Of a stretch of DNA of 64,000 bases, positions 40,951-50,946 are shown in pieces. Location of the stretch: the NCBI GenBank assembly GCA_932521025.1, contig OW051470.1:7302501-7366500 (forward strand), written 5' to 3'. A program made the position numbers and the translations under genes. The stretch is from Oscheius onirici. Its lineage: Eukaryota > Nematoda > Chromadorea > Rhabditida > Rhabditidae. The notes beneath the pieces are model-generated. The model did no database searches and was not told the DNA's origin. It saw nothing but the letters and a program-made list of their open reading frames with translations. The first letter of the stretch is position 1. Every line of letters starts with the position of its first letter.

Positions 40951-41868
40951 TCATGATTGGTGATCATGCCGGAGCTGCCTTGTTGGACCTGAACGTGGAC
41001 CGTGGACCCAGCAGCATCCGTAACAACACCAGCAGCAAGGTTCCTTGCGACGGGCTGGCTGGAAGGTAGTGGTATTCATCACCGGATCATACATCATGGG
41101 ATTTCCATTTGTCGGGTAGCAAGAGGGTCTGAGCTGAACGTCGACGACTGTGGGTCTTGACTGCAATTCGATAACAGGACCAGTGGGAGTCACTGCAGTC
41201 GTCGCAATTGCAGCAGTCACAGTCTTTGCGATATTCGGCGTTGAAATCGTCGCAAAAGGAGCAGACAGAGCCTTTGCAGTCTTCGGGGACGTAGACACCG
41301 GACCGGGACTCAATGCAGTCGTCGCAATAGGAGCAGTCAGAGACTTTGCGGTCCGAAGTGTTGCAGTCGTCGAAAAAGGAGCAGACAGAGTCTTTGCGGT
41401 CTTCGGAGACGTAGACACTAGACTAGGACTCATTGCAGTCTTCGGCGTTGGGGACATCAGACTGGGACTCACTGGATTCGGGGAATCCATGATGATGATA
41501 CGGAGCCTGTGCCTCCTCAACAGATTCGTATCCAAGTTATTTTCTTCCCACATTCTTCTGACGTGTTTATCATCAGGCATGACCGAGGATGGAACTAATT
41601 TGTAGATGACGGAGTAGTGGTCTCTTTCGGGTACCTTCTGACTAGGTTTGAGCCCTTTGAAGATCAGACGAACTATTGTCCTACTTCCCGGCTTGACTAT
41701 TCCGTAGATTGGACGCATCTTGTAATTGAGAGGACGAGTAGACTTGAGCTTGAAGGTGACAAGACAAACTCCTGGATTGCTGATGTACAGGTTGACGCAC
41801 TGCTTGGTAGCATTCGGAGTGTAGAAGACTTGCTCCCTCGGTTCGAAACTGACCGTCTCCAGAGTCAT
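40951..41868 (-). CDS. MSP-domain protein with a Ser/Thr/Pro repeat tail
   Basis: A single-exon frame of 305 codons. Residues 3 to about 125 are a Major Sperm Protein domain: VSFEPREQVFYTPNATKQC, VNLYISNPGVCLVTFKLKST, YGIVKPGSRTIVRLIFKGLK and HYSVIYKLVPSS. The immunoglobulin-like order and the spacing of these strands match the family. MSP domains occur in VAP proteins everywhere, but free-standing variants with odd tails are abundant in nematodes, often in sperm. After the domain lies a 40-residue imperfect tandem repeat (SPGPVSTSPKTAKALSAPFA...) and a Cys-rich end (CCWCCYGCCWVHG). No transmembrane anchor like that of VAP is present. The Cys run could be lipidated, which is inference. Confidence 0.8.
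   Translation of the reverse strand: MTLETVSFEPREQVFYTPNATKQCVNLYISNPGVCLVTFKLKSTRPLNYKMRPIYGIVKPGSRTIVRLIFKGLKPSQKVPERDHYSVIYKLVPSSVMPDDKHVRRMWEENNLDTNLLRRHRLRIIIMDSPNPVSPSLMSPTPKTAMSPSLVSTSPKTAKTLSAPFSTTATLRTAKSLTAPIATTALSPGPVSTSPKTAKALSAPFATISTPNIAKTVTAAIATTAVTPTGPVIELQSRPTVVDVQLRPSCYPTNGNPMMYDPVMNTTTFQPARRKEPCCWCCYGCCWVHGPRSGPTRQLRHDHQS
41170..41470 (-). repeat. 120-nt imperfect tandem repeat inside the MSP gene
   Basis: GCAGTCTTCGG/GCGGTCTTCGG blocks recur at 41275 and 41395; AGTCTTTGCG/AGACTTTGCG blocks at 41221 and 41341. The period is 120 nt, so the frame is kept (40 residues). About two and a half units. Confidence 0.75.
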
Positions 41869-42019
41869 CCCAGCTAGAACTGAAGCTACTACTGAATTGA
41901 AGCTGATTTTGACAAGTCTACAGATCTTTCCAAGATACTTTCAGTCACTACATGATAAGTCAGCTGCTCCTTGTTGAGTCAAAAGTACAAGAAATCTTTA
42001 TTGGCTGACAATCTCTTAC

Positions 42020-42400
42020 TTTTTTTAAAGCGAGTATCCGGTCTTTACTCCAATGGCCATCTTTCAGATGACCAATGGCCATCTTCCAGATTCTCTACAC
42101 GACCCATGTAACCTATGCGAGGCCATTTTAGGATCCCAGCACTGCCAGAATACCTACTGTGCCTTTCGCACATGCTACCTTAATAATGATTGTTGCACAG
42201 TTGGTGGTTTGCTACCATTCAAAATCCACTTTAAATTGCTCCCAAGTCTCTGTGTGTCTGTCTGAAGTTCTAAATGACGATAAAGCAGAGGGATTTCTGC
42301 GCACAAGTAGTTTTCAACAAGTCAAGTCATTTCGACTTTGGTAGTTTCATCATCGAAAAGTGTGGGAGTGCTTGAAACAGTGTATAAAGGGGAGACACAC
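42020..42400 (+). repeat. Dispersed repeat, copy 3
   Basis: Starts AAAGCGAGTATCCGG like copy 2, has a private insertion (42045-42220), then CTTTAAATTGCTCCCAAGTC, the TG/TCTG tract, CTGAAGTTCTAAATG and GGTAGTTTCATC. Confidence 0.7.
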
Positions 42401-43525
42401 GGAGAATGAATGGTCTAACCTACGAGACGCTCTAGTCGACTATCAGACTTGATTTATGCGAATAAACATAAAGATAAAGGGGAATAATAAAAGGGAGACT
42501 CCACGAGACAAAGAAGTGATAGGTAGAAATCCCTAACGTTTGCCCTGGAAGGGCGTTGCAAACCTTTTCAGTTTTAATTTGTAAGAGAACTCGAGAGGTT
42601 TGCCGAAAGAGGGTCTTTGGAACATTTGTTTCAAACTTGCTGTATTTCTAATTTTTGGTATAAACTTACTGAGTATCACATGGTCAAAATAGAAAATGGA
42701 ACCATGGAAAGTTTGGAAAGCTGTTCGGTTGAGGATGAGTTTGGGTTTATTCAGAGTAACATTGAGTTCTCCAATCATTGCTTTAATTATTGGGTCTTTT
42801 GCCACAAATCCATCTGGGATTTGCCAACAACGGTAAAATTTTTCAATCTTTCATCAGATAAGTTCATCATTTCAGCCCAATTATCTGCATAGTACACACG
42901 GTTGGGACTTGGAATGGGTCTAATATACGTCGAAAGTCAATTCCGGACACGTACTTTATTCTTAGGGGTTGAATATGGGGCTAAATCGCGGATAAACATG
43001 TTCGAAGTTAGAGAGGTCACGTTGAAAAATCTTGGCTGATTAGCAATGTGTTGTAACACTAGAAAGGTAGACGAGCCAACAGTCCCAGACTCCAGACACA
43101 ACTAACACACAATAGTCACCAAGATAGCATATGGAGAAGGGATAAGATCCGACTCGTCTTGACAGGATATCCATCCTTAACACAATGTTTGCATACTTTA
43201 GACATTGATAAAACGTGTACTTTTTGTTGCTTGCGGATAAACTCGTAGCAACGTTCAGCAGCGCGCCAAAATCTTTCGGTCGTTTGGGTCCCGTCACGAA
43301 GTCACTGAGAATCAAATTACACTTTGGGCGGAAATGTTTCCTCGGCCGCTTCCAAATACTGAAAAAATTGCATTTGCTCTCCCTATCTTTCTCCCTTTTT
43401 AGCATTTTCTTATGTGTAAATTTAACCTTTTGTCTCCCTGTAAGCTATATGCTTGTCAATGTCTTCTCCATTTTGTTCAAAAACAATGTTTAGTCCTATA
43501 TAGGAATCCCTCACAGCTGGGCATT
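42401..43525. other. Gene-poor stretch before the AT-hook gene duplicate
   Basis: Contains one isolated CCTGGAAGGGCGTTGC (42543-42558), the sequence that also brackets repeat copy 4. Opposed ORFs at 42533-42805 and 42617-42892 have no recognised family. Confidence 0.4.
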
Positions 43526-44110
43526 ATGCTGAAAAAGGCTCGTCGATTGAAGAATTGCACGTCGATTGAAGAAGTGGCCGAAAACGCGTTACATTGGGTC
43601 GCGATTACGCCTGCCTTCATTTTTAAGAAAAAGAGAAAGCGCGGAAGGCCGCCACGCCACGAGAGACGATGCGGAGACGATGACGGTCCGCCTTCCAAGA
43701 ATGGACGTAGGAATACCCTCTCCAAGCATGATCCACACTACAAAGGGGGACTTGTTCTCGACCTGACGCAGATTGCCTTCTCCGACGAAAAACCAAAATA
43801 TGCTGTCAGTTTCTTTGCCTTTGGCTTATTTAGTTTCAATTTACAGCATATTCAAGTTCCATCCTTCTCGACCATCACCGACGAGTTCATATTGAATCCT
43901 ACTGCCAACGACAAGCCTCCCGATAATTACGTCGAATTTTATGAACTTCATCGTCATTACCATCCAATTCTGGAGAAGGAGGAGAAGATGAGATACATGG
44001 TCAGCTTTAATTCATTTTGACTTAAATAAACCAAGTTATAGGTTCCATCGAAGAAGCCGACAAGACCGTCTCTTGGCGAGAAAACGCCCCTTCCTTCGTC
44101 AGCAGTCTAG
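43526..44110 (+). CDS. Truncated duplicate of the AT-hook gene, reading frame intact
   Basis: Near-identical to pieces of the gene at 27174-29800. It starts at MLKKAR (an internal exon of the parent), jumps to SIEEVAENALHWVAITPAF, jumps again to KKKRKRGRPPRHERR and continues to SSAV before the stop. Two introns (about 43804-43844 and 44000-44041) are present and nearly identical to those of the parent, so this is a DNA-level copy and not a retrocopy. The coiled coil and most of the acidic region are deleted, and a further in-frame deletion removes about a dozen codons near the end. Despite this, no stop or frameshift is seen, giving about 165 codons after splicing. It could be a small functional protein or a young pseudogene; expression is unknown. 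Confidence 0.6.
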
Positions 44111-44175
44111 TCTTAATATACGTATCCTAACTCAGAAAATATATCTGTAGGGAAGAGACTTCTATCGTTGGGTAA

Positions 44176-44600
44176 TCATCCAATTGCCATCCTTCTGAGC
44201 TCTATTCGTGACAGTCTTCTGGCTGTAGCTGCAAAAGTTGGCCCAACTTTAGTAGAGAGTAGGGACTTCCATCTGTGTGGTGGTCTGCCCGCTGAGCTTG
44301 TCCAGTTCGGGGTCCATTCTTCGATAACTTTCATCCAGCTGTTTCCGTCCTCATTCGACACTTTCCAAGCACAATCGAATAGTATTCTCTTGTAATAGTA
44401 CTTCTACGACGTCTTTCAGCTTTATTCTGTTGCTGATTTCTTCATTTGAAATATGCTCCAGAAGTGAGATTCCCAGAATCTTTCGTTGCATTCTCCTTTG
44501 CGTCACTGCTAAAGCATTCTCCTGTCTTCTTCAAACCTGCAGTTTCTAGTCCGTATAGCAGAGTGGGCAGGACTTTCATCTTAAACAACTTCTTTTTTAT
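44176..44600 (-). mobile_element. RTE-like non-LTR retrotransposon, decayed 3' part
   Basis: On the minus strand, in shifting frames: LPTLLYGLETAG, then TQRRMQRKILGISLLEHISN, then EEWTPNW and GRPPHRW. These are the order and wording of the region after the reverse transcriptase in RTE-type LINEs (RRMERRMLGI..., W..RGRPPTRW). At least two frame changes and stops, so dead. Confidence 0.75.
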
Positions 44601-44639
44601 TTTCAATCGAGTCATCCGGGAAAGACTTCTTCTAACACA

Positions 44640-44890
44640 GCATTAAAGAGTTGAGGAGATAAAGGACAGCCTAAGAAATGTCACATGGGATGGAAAAGGA
44701 ATATTGGTCAACGGCAAATCTCTAACTCATCTCTGCTATGCTGACGACATCATACTGCTAGGAAAGACTGCGAAAGATGCTGAATACATGTTGAACAGTC
44801 TTGAACAAGAAGGCAAAAAATTCGGATTGAAAGTGAACAGAAGGAAGACCAAATGGGACAACGTTAGCGACAGTGCAACAGTCAATCTAT
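44640..44890 (+). mobile_element. Non-LTR reverse transcriptase fragment
   Basis: LTHLCYADDIILLGKTAKDA contains the YADD catalytic box of reverse transcriptases; AEYMLNSLEQEGKKFGLKVN and RRKTK follow, as in LINE RTs. The frame is lost just after. It is opposite in orientation to the fragment at 44176-44600, so the two are not one simple insertion. Confidence 0.85.
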
Positions 44891-45654
44891 ATTGCAAATC
44901 GGCAACATGTCCTCTTTTCCTCTACATTTGGGCTATTTCGTGTCAAAAATTCAGACCCTTAGGTGCTATCTACGAGTTTTTTGAACCAAGGTTCTTCGCG
45001 CACTTCTACCTATATCCCAGTCTTCCTGCGTAAAGGAACCAAGCTAATTTAATTGGCGTCGGATGACCATTGGTGGTACCAATTACCGCCTTGAGTTTCA
45101 GACCAAGCCGTTCACCCATTCTTGAGAAATGTGTTTCGCCAACTCTGATTTTGACCCAACTTAAACGCATCATAACTCGAGCATTTTTTAACCTTTTTCA
45201 ATTTTTCAAAATGGGTTGGAAGGCTCTTTATCTGATCAAAATAGTCACAGAACCTGCCAAAACGGATTAACGTTGTCTTTGATGAGTACCGTGGCCGCAA
45301 AGTGGGAAAGGAGTTAGTGTAACAGGTTTGGACAAGTCTATTGCATGGACTTTGGTTATTTTTGACTTTCAGTTTCCAGACAGTAAAGAATCAAGCGCGG
45401 GTTAGGAATACGGAAAAGCGTTCAAGGGGGTTTCTACTTTAACTTTAGCTCCAACGGGGTGATATCACAACTGGAGAACAGGGATAGGGGAGAACAGGAG
45501 CACGTGGAAATAGGTCCAGGGAGATCAGCAGGGAAGGATATGACACGGGGAAGGACACGGAAATTACACGAAGGGATACAGGGACGACAGGTAACTCTTA
45601 TACAGAAACGTAGTTCGAGTCTTTCAGGTCAAGGAATATATGGGTGACAGTAGG
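44891..45654. other. Stretch between LINE fragment and dispersed repeat
   Basis: No family recognised. Probably repeat-derived in view of its neighbours, but I cannot show this. Confidence 0.35.
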
Positions 45655-46115
45655 TAACATTAGCCCTGGAAGGGCGTTGCTACCCTTGTCTATTTTAAAA
45701 TTGCTCCCAAGTCTGTGTGTGTGTTTGTCTGAAGCTCTAATTGAGGATAAGGATGGGGAGCTTTGTGCGCAAATTAGTTTTTAACAAGTGCGCGAAGGAT
45801 TCTAACGACATTGGTAGTTTCTTTGGAGGGACAAGGGGTGACTGGAACAGAGTGACAAGGGGAGAAGGGAAGGGACAGTAGGGCTGAGACTCACTAAACC
45901 TAGGAACAGGCCCGGCGACCCGTTCAGGTCCTCATTTTGAAATTAGGCTTGGGAGGGAGCGGGTCCAAATATAATTTCGGTAGTTTCTTTGGAGGGTCAG
46001 GGAGAGTGTCTGGAGGAGAGTAACAACGGAGGAATGAAAGGGAAACCACGACTATGGCTCCGTGACAGAGCGAAGTCATGAATTTCTACTTTAGTCCTGG
46101 AAGGGCGTTGCCAGC
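45655..46115 (+). repeat. Dispersed repeat, copy 4 (most complete), bracketed by direct repeats
   Basis: Carries all blocks seen in copies 2 and 5: AAATTGCTCCCAAGTC, TG tract, CTGAAGCTCTAATT, AGGATAAGGATGGGGAGC, TTGTGCGCAAATTAGTTTTT, GGTAGTTTCTTTGGAGGG, GGGACAGTAGGGCTGAGACT, CCCGTTCAGGTCCT and CCGTGACAGAGCGAAGTCAT. CCTGGAAGGGCGTTGC stands at both ends (about 45663 and 46097). Confidence 0.82.
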
Positions 46116-46552
46116 CTTGTACTAAAAATCTTTGCCGGCGGAATTTGGTGCTATCACGACACATCAGATAACTGTCCCTATTACAGCGGTAAGAGATAAC
46201 TAGATCAAAATCAGTTGATTTCAGCTGTCTGGATAAGTGCCATCTTTATCATCAACGCGCTGGTAGGTCTTTTATTCAAGCTTGACCTTTGATGCAATTT
46301 TGGTTATATTGGACAACCCTTTGACCAATCCAAACAGAGTTAGACAAAGTAGAACAAAGAAGAGAACTCCACACATTTTGCTAGTGTCTAGAGAATCACT
46401 ATTCGTAAGTTCTATGAATTTTGACAGAGAAAAATCTGGATCTGTGAAAAAGTGGATTCTTTGAAGAGAAAGGGATTTGTCTTTAGCCCCTCGATTACCC
46501 CGATAAAAAGAGATCAATAGTTTAGTGTGAACAACGTAACTGAACTACTGAA
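46116..46552. other. Stretch downstream of the Argonaute relic
   Basis: This is where the missing C-terminal half of PIWI would be expected on the minus strand. I read all three minus frames and see none of it. Confidence 0.5.
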
Positions 46553-49500
46553 CTACTCGCGAAGAACCTCGGCAAACTGTCCCTCACTGACGCCGTCACG
46601 GTAGACGATGATCCTGGTGGGCTTCTGACCCGTGTGACGGTAGAAAGAGACGAGACGCTCACGAATGGCATCCAGAAGGCAGACGACAGACTCGCGGCAC
46701 TTTCTCTGAACCTTAACATTGGCTCCGTACATCTGCGGCAGAAGGTCAATGTTGGCAACGATGGCAGCCACGCTGGGAATGTTGAGCCGTTCCTCAAGCT
46801 GCGTTGGGTGGGTCACATCGATTCCGACAATCAGGGTGGCTGGTCAATGGTGTACTTGTTGGTGACTTCGTCGGCAATAATGCGACTGTTGATTCCGCCA
46901 AGCTTCATGTTCAGCTTCAGGATGATGTTGGAGCAGGTGGCCGGACTGGGACGAGAGACCACACTGACCTGAAAGAGGTTTTAATAATACAGGGTCACAG
47001 CATTTTTGGACCTTTTGAACGAAGCAAGACAAACTAAGCAAGGACAGTAGGGAATCTGGAGACTATTGTAGTCAAGTGCTTCAAGGCTAGTACGTACTGC
47101 AAATATGTATCTGAGTTATGGAAATGAACTCAGCAAGACACTAGACTGGGCAACCACTGAACTGAAACTAATTGACACTGATACCAACGGTACCGACTCT
47201 CAAGTTCAGAACTATACCGAACAAAGAAAGGAATCAGATAGGTCATTTGTCGATTGAGTAAGACCTGGGAGGGTATCAGAGAATAAAATGATAGGAGACA
47301 GTCACTGAGTCACAGACATAGCTAGATCAAACTGACATGAAAGAAAAAGAAGAAAGACTCACTCATGATTCCGTGGGTCATGTCACTGCACTCTTTGACC
47401 GTCATGTAGAGATCGCTGTTCTTGGCCGGCAGGACGACGATGACCAGATCGCAGATAGTCGACGTCTGCTTGTACTCAGTGGCAATCTCGTTGAAGAGGA
47501 GCACGACATCATCCTTGGTCCTTCCGTACTTGACGAGATCCGGCCACTTGGGGAAACCCATGCCCATCTGACTGCCCTTGGAGTAGAGGGCCTGGCAGAA
47601 GCCCTGAAGCAGAGACTGATCCCTCGGATTGACCAGGGCGATCATGCTGTAGCTGTTGCAGTTGGCCGGCAGATAGAGCTGCTGGTTGTCCATGGACCAA
47701 GTTCCGTCTTTGGGCATCACAATCGGGTTGATCATACGGTCATTTTCGCCGAACATGATGGCAGGAGCTGGGATTACACGAGCCGTAGTTTCGAACATGG
47801 TCGAGGTGATCTGAAGTCCAAATTCCTTGAGGAAGGGGTCCTTGTCGAAGCCGGCCTGGGAGCAGAGCTGGGCAATGCGTTCCTCGCGCTGGTTGGCGTC
47901 CACGGCAGCGGCCTAAACTTTCTTGTTTATAAGGGAGAAGATAGACTCACCCGAATGATGGCGCTGGTCTGCTTCTCGCTGAGCTTCTTGTTGTACTTCT
48001 GAGGACTGTCGAGTTGGCAAATCTCCAGAGGGAAGAAGATGTTCTTGCTGGCCGGGCCGATGTAAAGACAGGGCAGCTTCGGGAACATGAGCTCTCCATA
48101 CTTCTCCGAGAAATAGTCGCGGTAGACACAAACAGCTCCACGATGAGTCGAGCGAATCTTCAGTCCCTTGACAGCGTCAGCCAGAATCCTCATCTGCGGA
48201 GTGAGCGAAAAGTCGCGGTAGGGAGTCTCCGGGGCCAGGATTGGGTCTTCCTGCTGCTGCTGATGGTAGGGCATCAGAGGTCCACCACGCTGCTGTCCGT
48301 ACTGGTTGTAGCCGCCTCGACCACCTCCACGACCAGAGTTAAATTGGCGAGTGGCAAGACGATAGGCCCCGGCCTTCTCGTTGAGAATATCGCACATAAA
48401 CTGGACCATCGAAATTCGAGCCTTGTCGAACGCAGTATGGGCCACTGGAAGCAAGGATATTAGAGTATTACAACGGAATCTTACTGTCTAACTATATTCC
48501 GAGCAAATTCACAACTATCTCTGACACAGTACTACTACTGTTGGTCTATCAGTAAGTCTCATTAACTCTCCTAGTCTCATTGTCAGTCTCTCGCTCTCCA
48601 GTTACTGTCAATCTCTCTGTGTCTAACAAAAAGAAAACAGAAAAACCAACCGTTAATGTTGAGAAGAGGCTTCCATCCACTAGCGACGTGAGCAGACGAG
48701 AAGAAACCAGTCCACATTTCCTTTCCACCTTCGAGGTCCAAAGCCAGGGCGCCGTCAGTTGGAATACGGTAGCAGGATGACTTCCAGGAGAAAAAGTTGG
48801 CAGAGTTGGGATCAGCGGGCAGGTAAGGCTCTGACGGCAGACAATGTCCAAGATTTGGATGGGAGTCAAGACACGTTCGTCCAGATTCTTCGTCCTCGTG
48901 CGGCACATGTCGACCAGAACGGGACCGACAAATTGGAGCGAGACAGCACATTTGGTCTTCTCACGAGCATCCTTGGCCAGGGGCACATCGACTTCGATAC
49001 GAAGAGAGGCTCGTCCTTTCGGGAACTCGATGCGAGTCGTCGTTTAGAGCTGGTGGCCTCCATCAAAGGGTAGAGAACGCATGAGGTCCGTGTCTGAATA
49101 GAAAAGGAACAGTATGATTCAATAGGATAGAGTCGGGGCAAAGACTGACAAGGAAAAGTCAGACTGAGAGATAATAAGAGTCATGTTCAGTATGTGTCAT
49201 GAAAAGAGTACAACGATAGACTGGGATGTAGTAAACAGCAGGACTATGAGAGGTAGAAGGAAAATATCTGAATGTTTGTGCTGAGAGTCAAGTCTTCTCT
49301 TGCTGTCATCTTGCTGTTATTCCGCCATACTATGTGCTGGCATGAGACAGACAAGAACACTAATGGCAAAAAATACATGAGAAAGTACAGCATAGAGGAG
49401 CGCTGAAAGGGTGAGTAAAAATAGGATAACAGGAGAGAATCTACTAAACTACAGCCTCATTTGAATCTACTCGGATACGGTAATGGGTCCAGGTACTAGT

Positions 49501-49954
49501 AGAAACTACCGATGGTAAAAGATTGAGATTCAAAAGCTTTGGCTACCGATATAAGAACAGGGATTTGGTAGCAAAAGAGAGTATGGGACAGAACAGAAGA
49601 GATTGGTATAGAAACCGGACTACTAGGGATAGAAGACTGTACACAAGTCTGGGCACACAATGTAACAGAGGAAAAGTGTACTATTGAATAGCTCTACACT
49701 ATACTACGGTAGAATCTATTGGAAGAATTTGGAAGACAAGGAAAGAAGAGACTACCAAAGGGAGCAGAGGACATTCTACCAAGGAGACAGAAGTAGAAAC
49801 TAACCTGAAGAACTTCCGGGGAAAGGTCCTTCGTGGAGCCGGTGATCCTAGACGGAGAGGCACTAGAAAACGGAGAAGAGCGTCGATTTCCACCAGAGCG
49901 GACGTCGGCAGTGGCGACACCAGAGTCTTCGGATCCCTTGTCGGAGAGAGACAT
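46553..49954 (-). pseudogene. Argonaute-family gene, broken and truncated
   Basis: Relic of an Argonaute (small-RNA-guided silencing). A first exon (49805-49954) is Ser/Gly-rich. Recognised parts, in order: RIEFPKGRASLRIEVDVPLA (N-terminal domain), [17 protein letters not shown] and [19 protein letters not shown] (linker 1), an unusual RGG insert (GRGGGRGGYNQYGQQRGG), PKLPCLYIGPASKNIFFPLE (PAZ end), MID with [18 protein letters not shown], and PIWI with [12 protein letters not shown] and [14 protein letters not shown]. The two Asp of the slicer site are there. Breaks: an in-frame TAA at 49044-49046, a frame change near 48822-48838, and a frame change with TGA near 46835-46845. PAZ appears about 25 residues short. 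The frame stops at VLRE, so the last part of PIWI, with the final catalytic His/Asp, is absent. Confidence 0.85.
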
Positions 49955-50185
49955 CTTCCTTGGTAGGCGATTCCAAACACAATGACTCTTGTTCTTTGTC
50001 GATGGACTTTTATAGTTTTCAAAAAGCGCTAGTTACTGTTATTCTAACAAAAGGTTTGTAAAAACAATTTTTCAGGCAAGGACACTTTTTCTAATATTTG
50101 TTTCAAGTTTTCCAGCCTGTTCTTATAGCAATTTTTCGCACATTTTACTTTGATTTGAGTGGATCAGAAAACCTTCTGTTCAAGT
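49955..50185. other. 5' flank of the Argonaute relic
   Basis: No gene recognised. A TTTTTCAGG acceptor-like string lies near 50071-50077 on the plus strand without a following coding frame. Confidence 0.35.
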
Positions 50186-50325
50186 AGACCTGGCTCCGGG
50201 CCTGGCCGGGCCCGGGCCGGCCCGCCTCGGCCCAGTCCCCAGACTTGGCCATCGGACCAAAAATGAAACTGGTCATATTATAGTGCATTTTAGCGCATTT
50301 CAGAACTAAATCAAAGAATAATATA
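50186..50325 (+). repeat. GC-rich repeat (GGCCGGGCCC), left copy
   Basis: A GGGCCCGGGCCGGCCCG core, then CCCCAGACTTGGCC, GGACCAAAAATGAA, TGGTCATATTATAGTGCATT and TTAGCGCATTTCAGAACTAA. It recurs inverted at 53905-54065 in the same order. Confidence 0.85.
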
Positions 50326-50439
50326 TTGTTATATTTTGCTGAACTTTTTTACTAAAAATGACGAAAAAAATGCAGATTTTGGTACGTATCGTCGTTTTTC
50401 GCGTTGTTTTCTCCATGTATGTTAAAGGGGCCGAAAAAT

Positions 50440-50510
50440 GGGGCCCGCAGTATGGGCAAGTGGTTAACGCGCCAGACTGTGGCGCGCACGGCCCTGGTTC
50501 GATCCACACA
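50440..50510 (+). repeat. tRNA-like sequence with A and B boxes (SINE head?)
   Basis: TGGGCAAGTGGTTAACGCG resembles an A box, GCGCC-AGACTGT-GGCGC folds as a 5-bp stem with a 7-nt loop in the anticodon position, and GGTTCGATCC (50496-50505) is a B box. The loop lacks U33 and no acceptor stem forms, so it is not a functional tRNA gene. Lying between GC-rich repeat blocks, it may be the head of a tRNA-derived SINE. Confidence 0.55.
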
Positions 50511-50614
50511 AATGTTTACTGTTTTTGCTATTGTATATTAAGTACATATATCACTTCCAATCTTTTTTTTGCTGCTTGTGCAACTCGTTTTTCATAAATT
50601 TGAGGCATTTTCAT

Positions 50615-50710
50615 AAATTGAGCGGCCCCCGCCGAAAGCGAAAACGGGGGCCGGGCCGGCCTGGCCCCCGAACCAAAAGCGAAACGGGGGCCGGGCCGGT
50701 CCGCGTTTTA
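50615..50710 (+). repeat. GC-rich repeat block
   Basis: Two units of GAAAGCGAAAACGGGGGCCGG/CAAAAGCGAAACGGGGGCCG type, each followed by GGCCGGCC-like sequence. Related in composition to 50186-50325 but not in its flanks. Confidence 0.55.
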
Positions 50711-50946
50711 ACATACATGGTTTTCTCCAGTTTTCACCTTTTTCTACTTTTCCTCGATGAAAACATTTGCAATTGTATTTGGGCTGTGTCAACGAAAAAA
50801 AATAGTGGCGCTAGGTAGCTCCATGATAGGCCTTTTTTGCTTCGTCTGTGTTCATCTCTCTCTGGATTTGTTTTATCTTCCATTTTTCTTTAAAAAAAAT
50901 TTTTTTTTATTAAATTTTAAATTTTTTATTTAATTTTCAGAGCTCG

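Noticed and set aside
42533-42892. Two opposed ORFs of about 90 codons
   Set aside because: Overlapping on opposite strands, no domain in either, within a repeat-rich stretch.
46200-46265. Short hydrophobic frame (ISAVWISAIFIINAL) between a TTTCAG and a GTAGGT
   Set aside because: It looks like a transmembrane exon, but the frame upstream and downstream is closed and no partner exon is visible.
47337-48002. 221-codon plus-strand ORF opposite the Argonaute relic
   Set aside because: It is the mirror of coding exons on the minus strand. Its length reflects the codon bias of the real strand.
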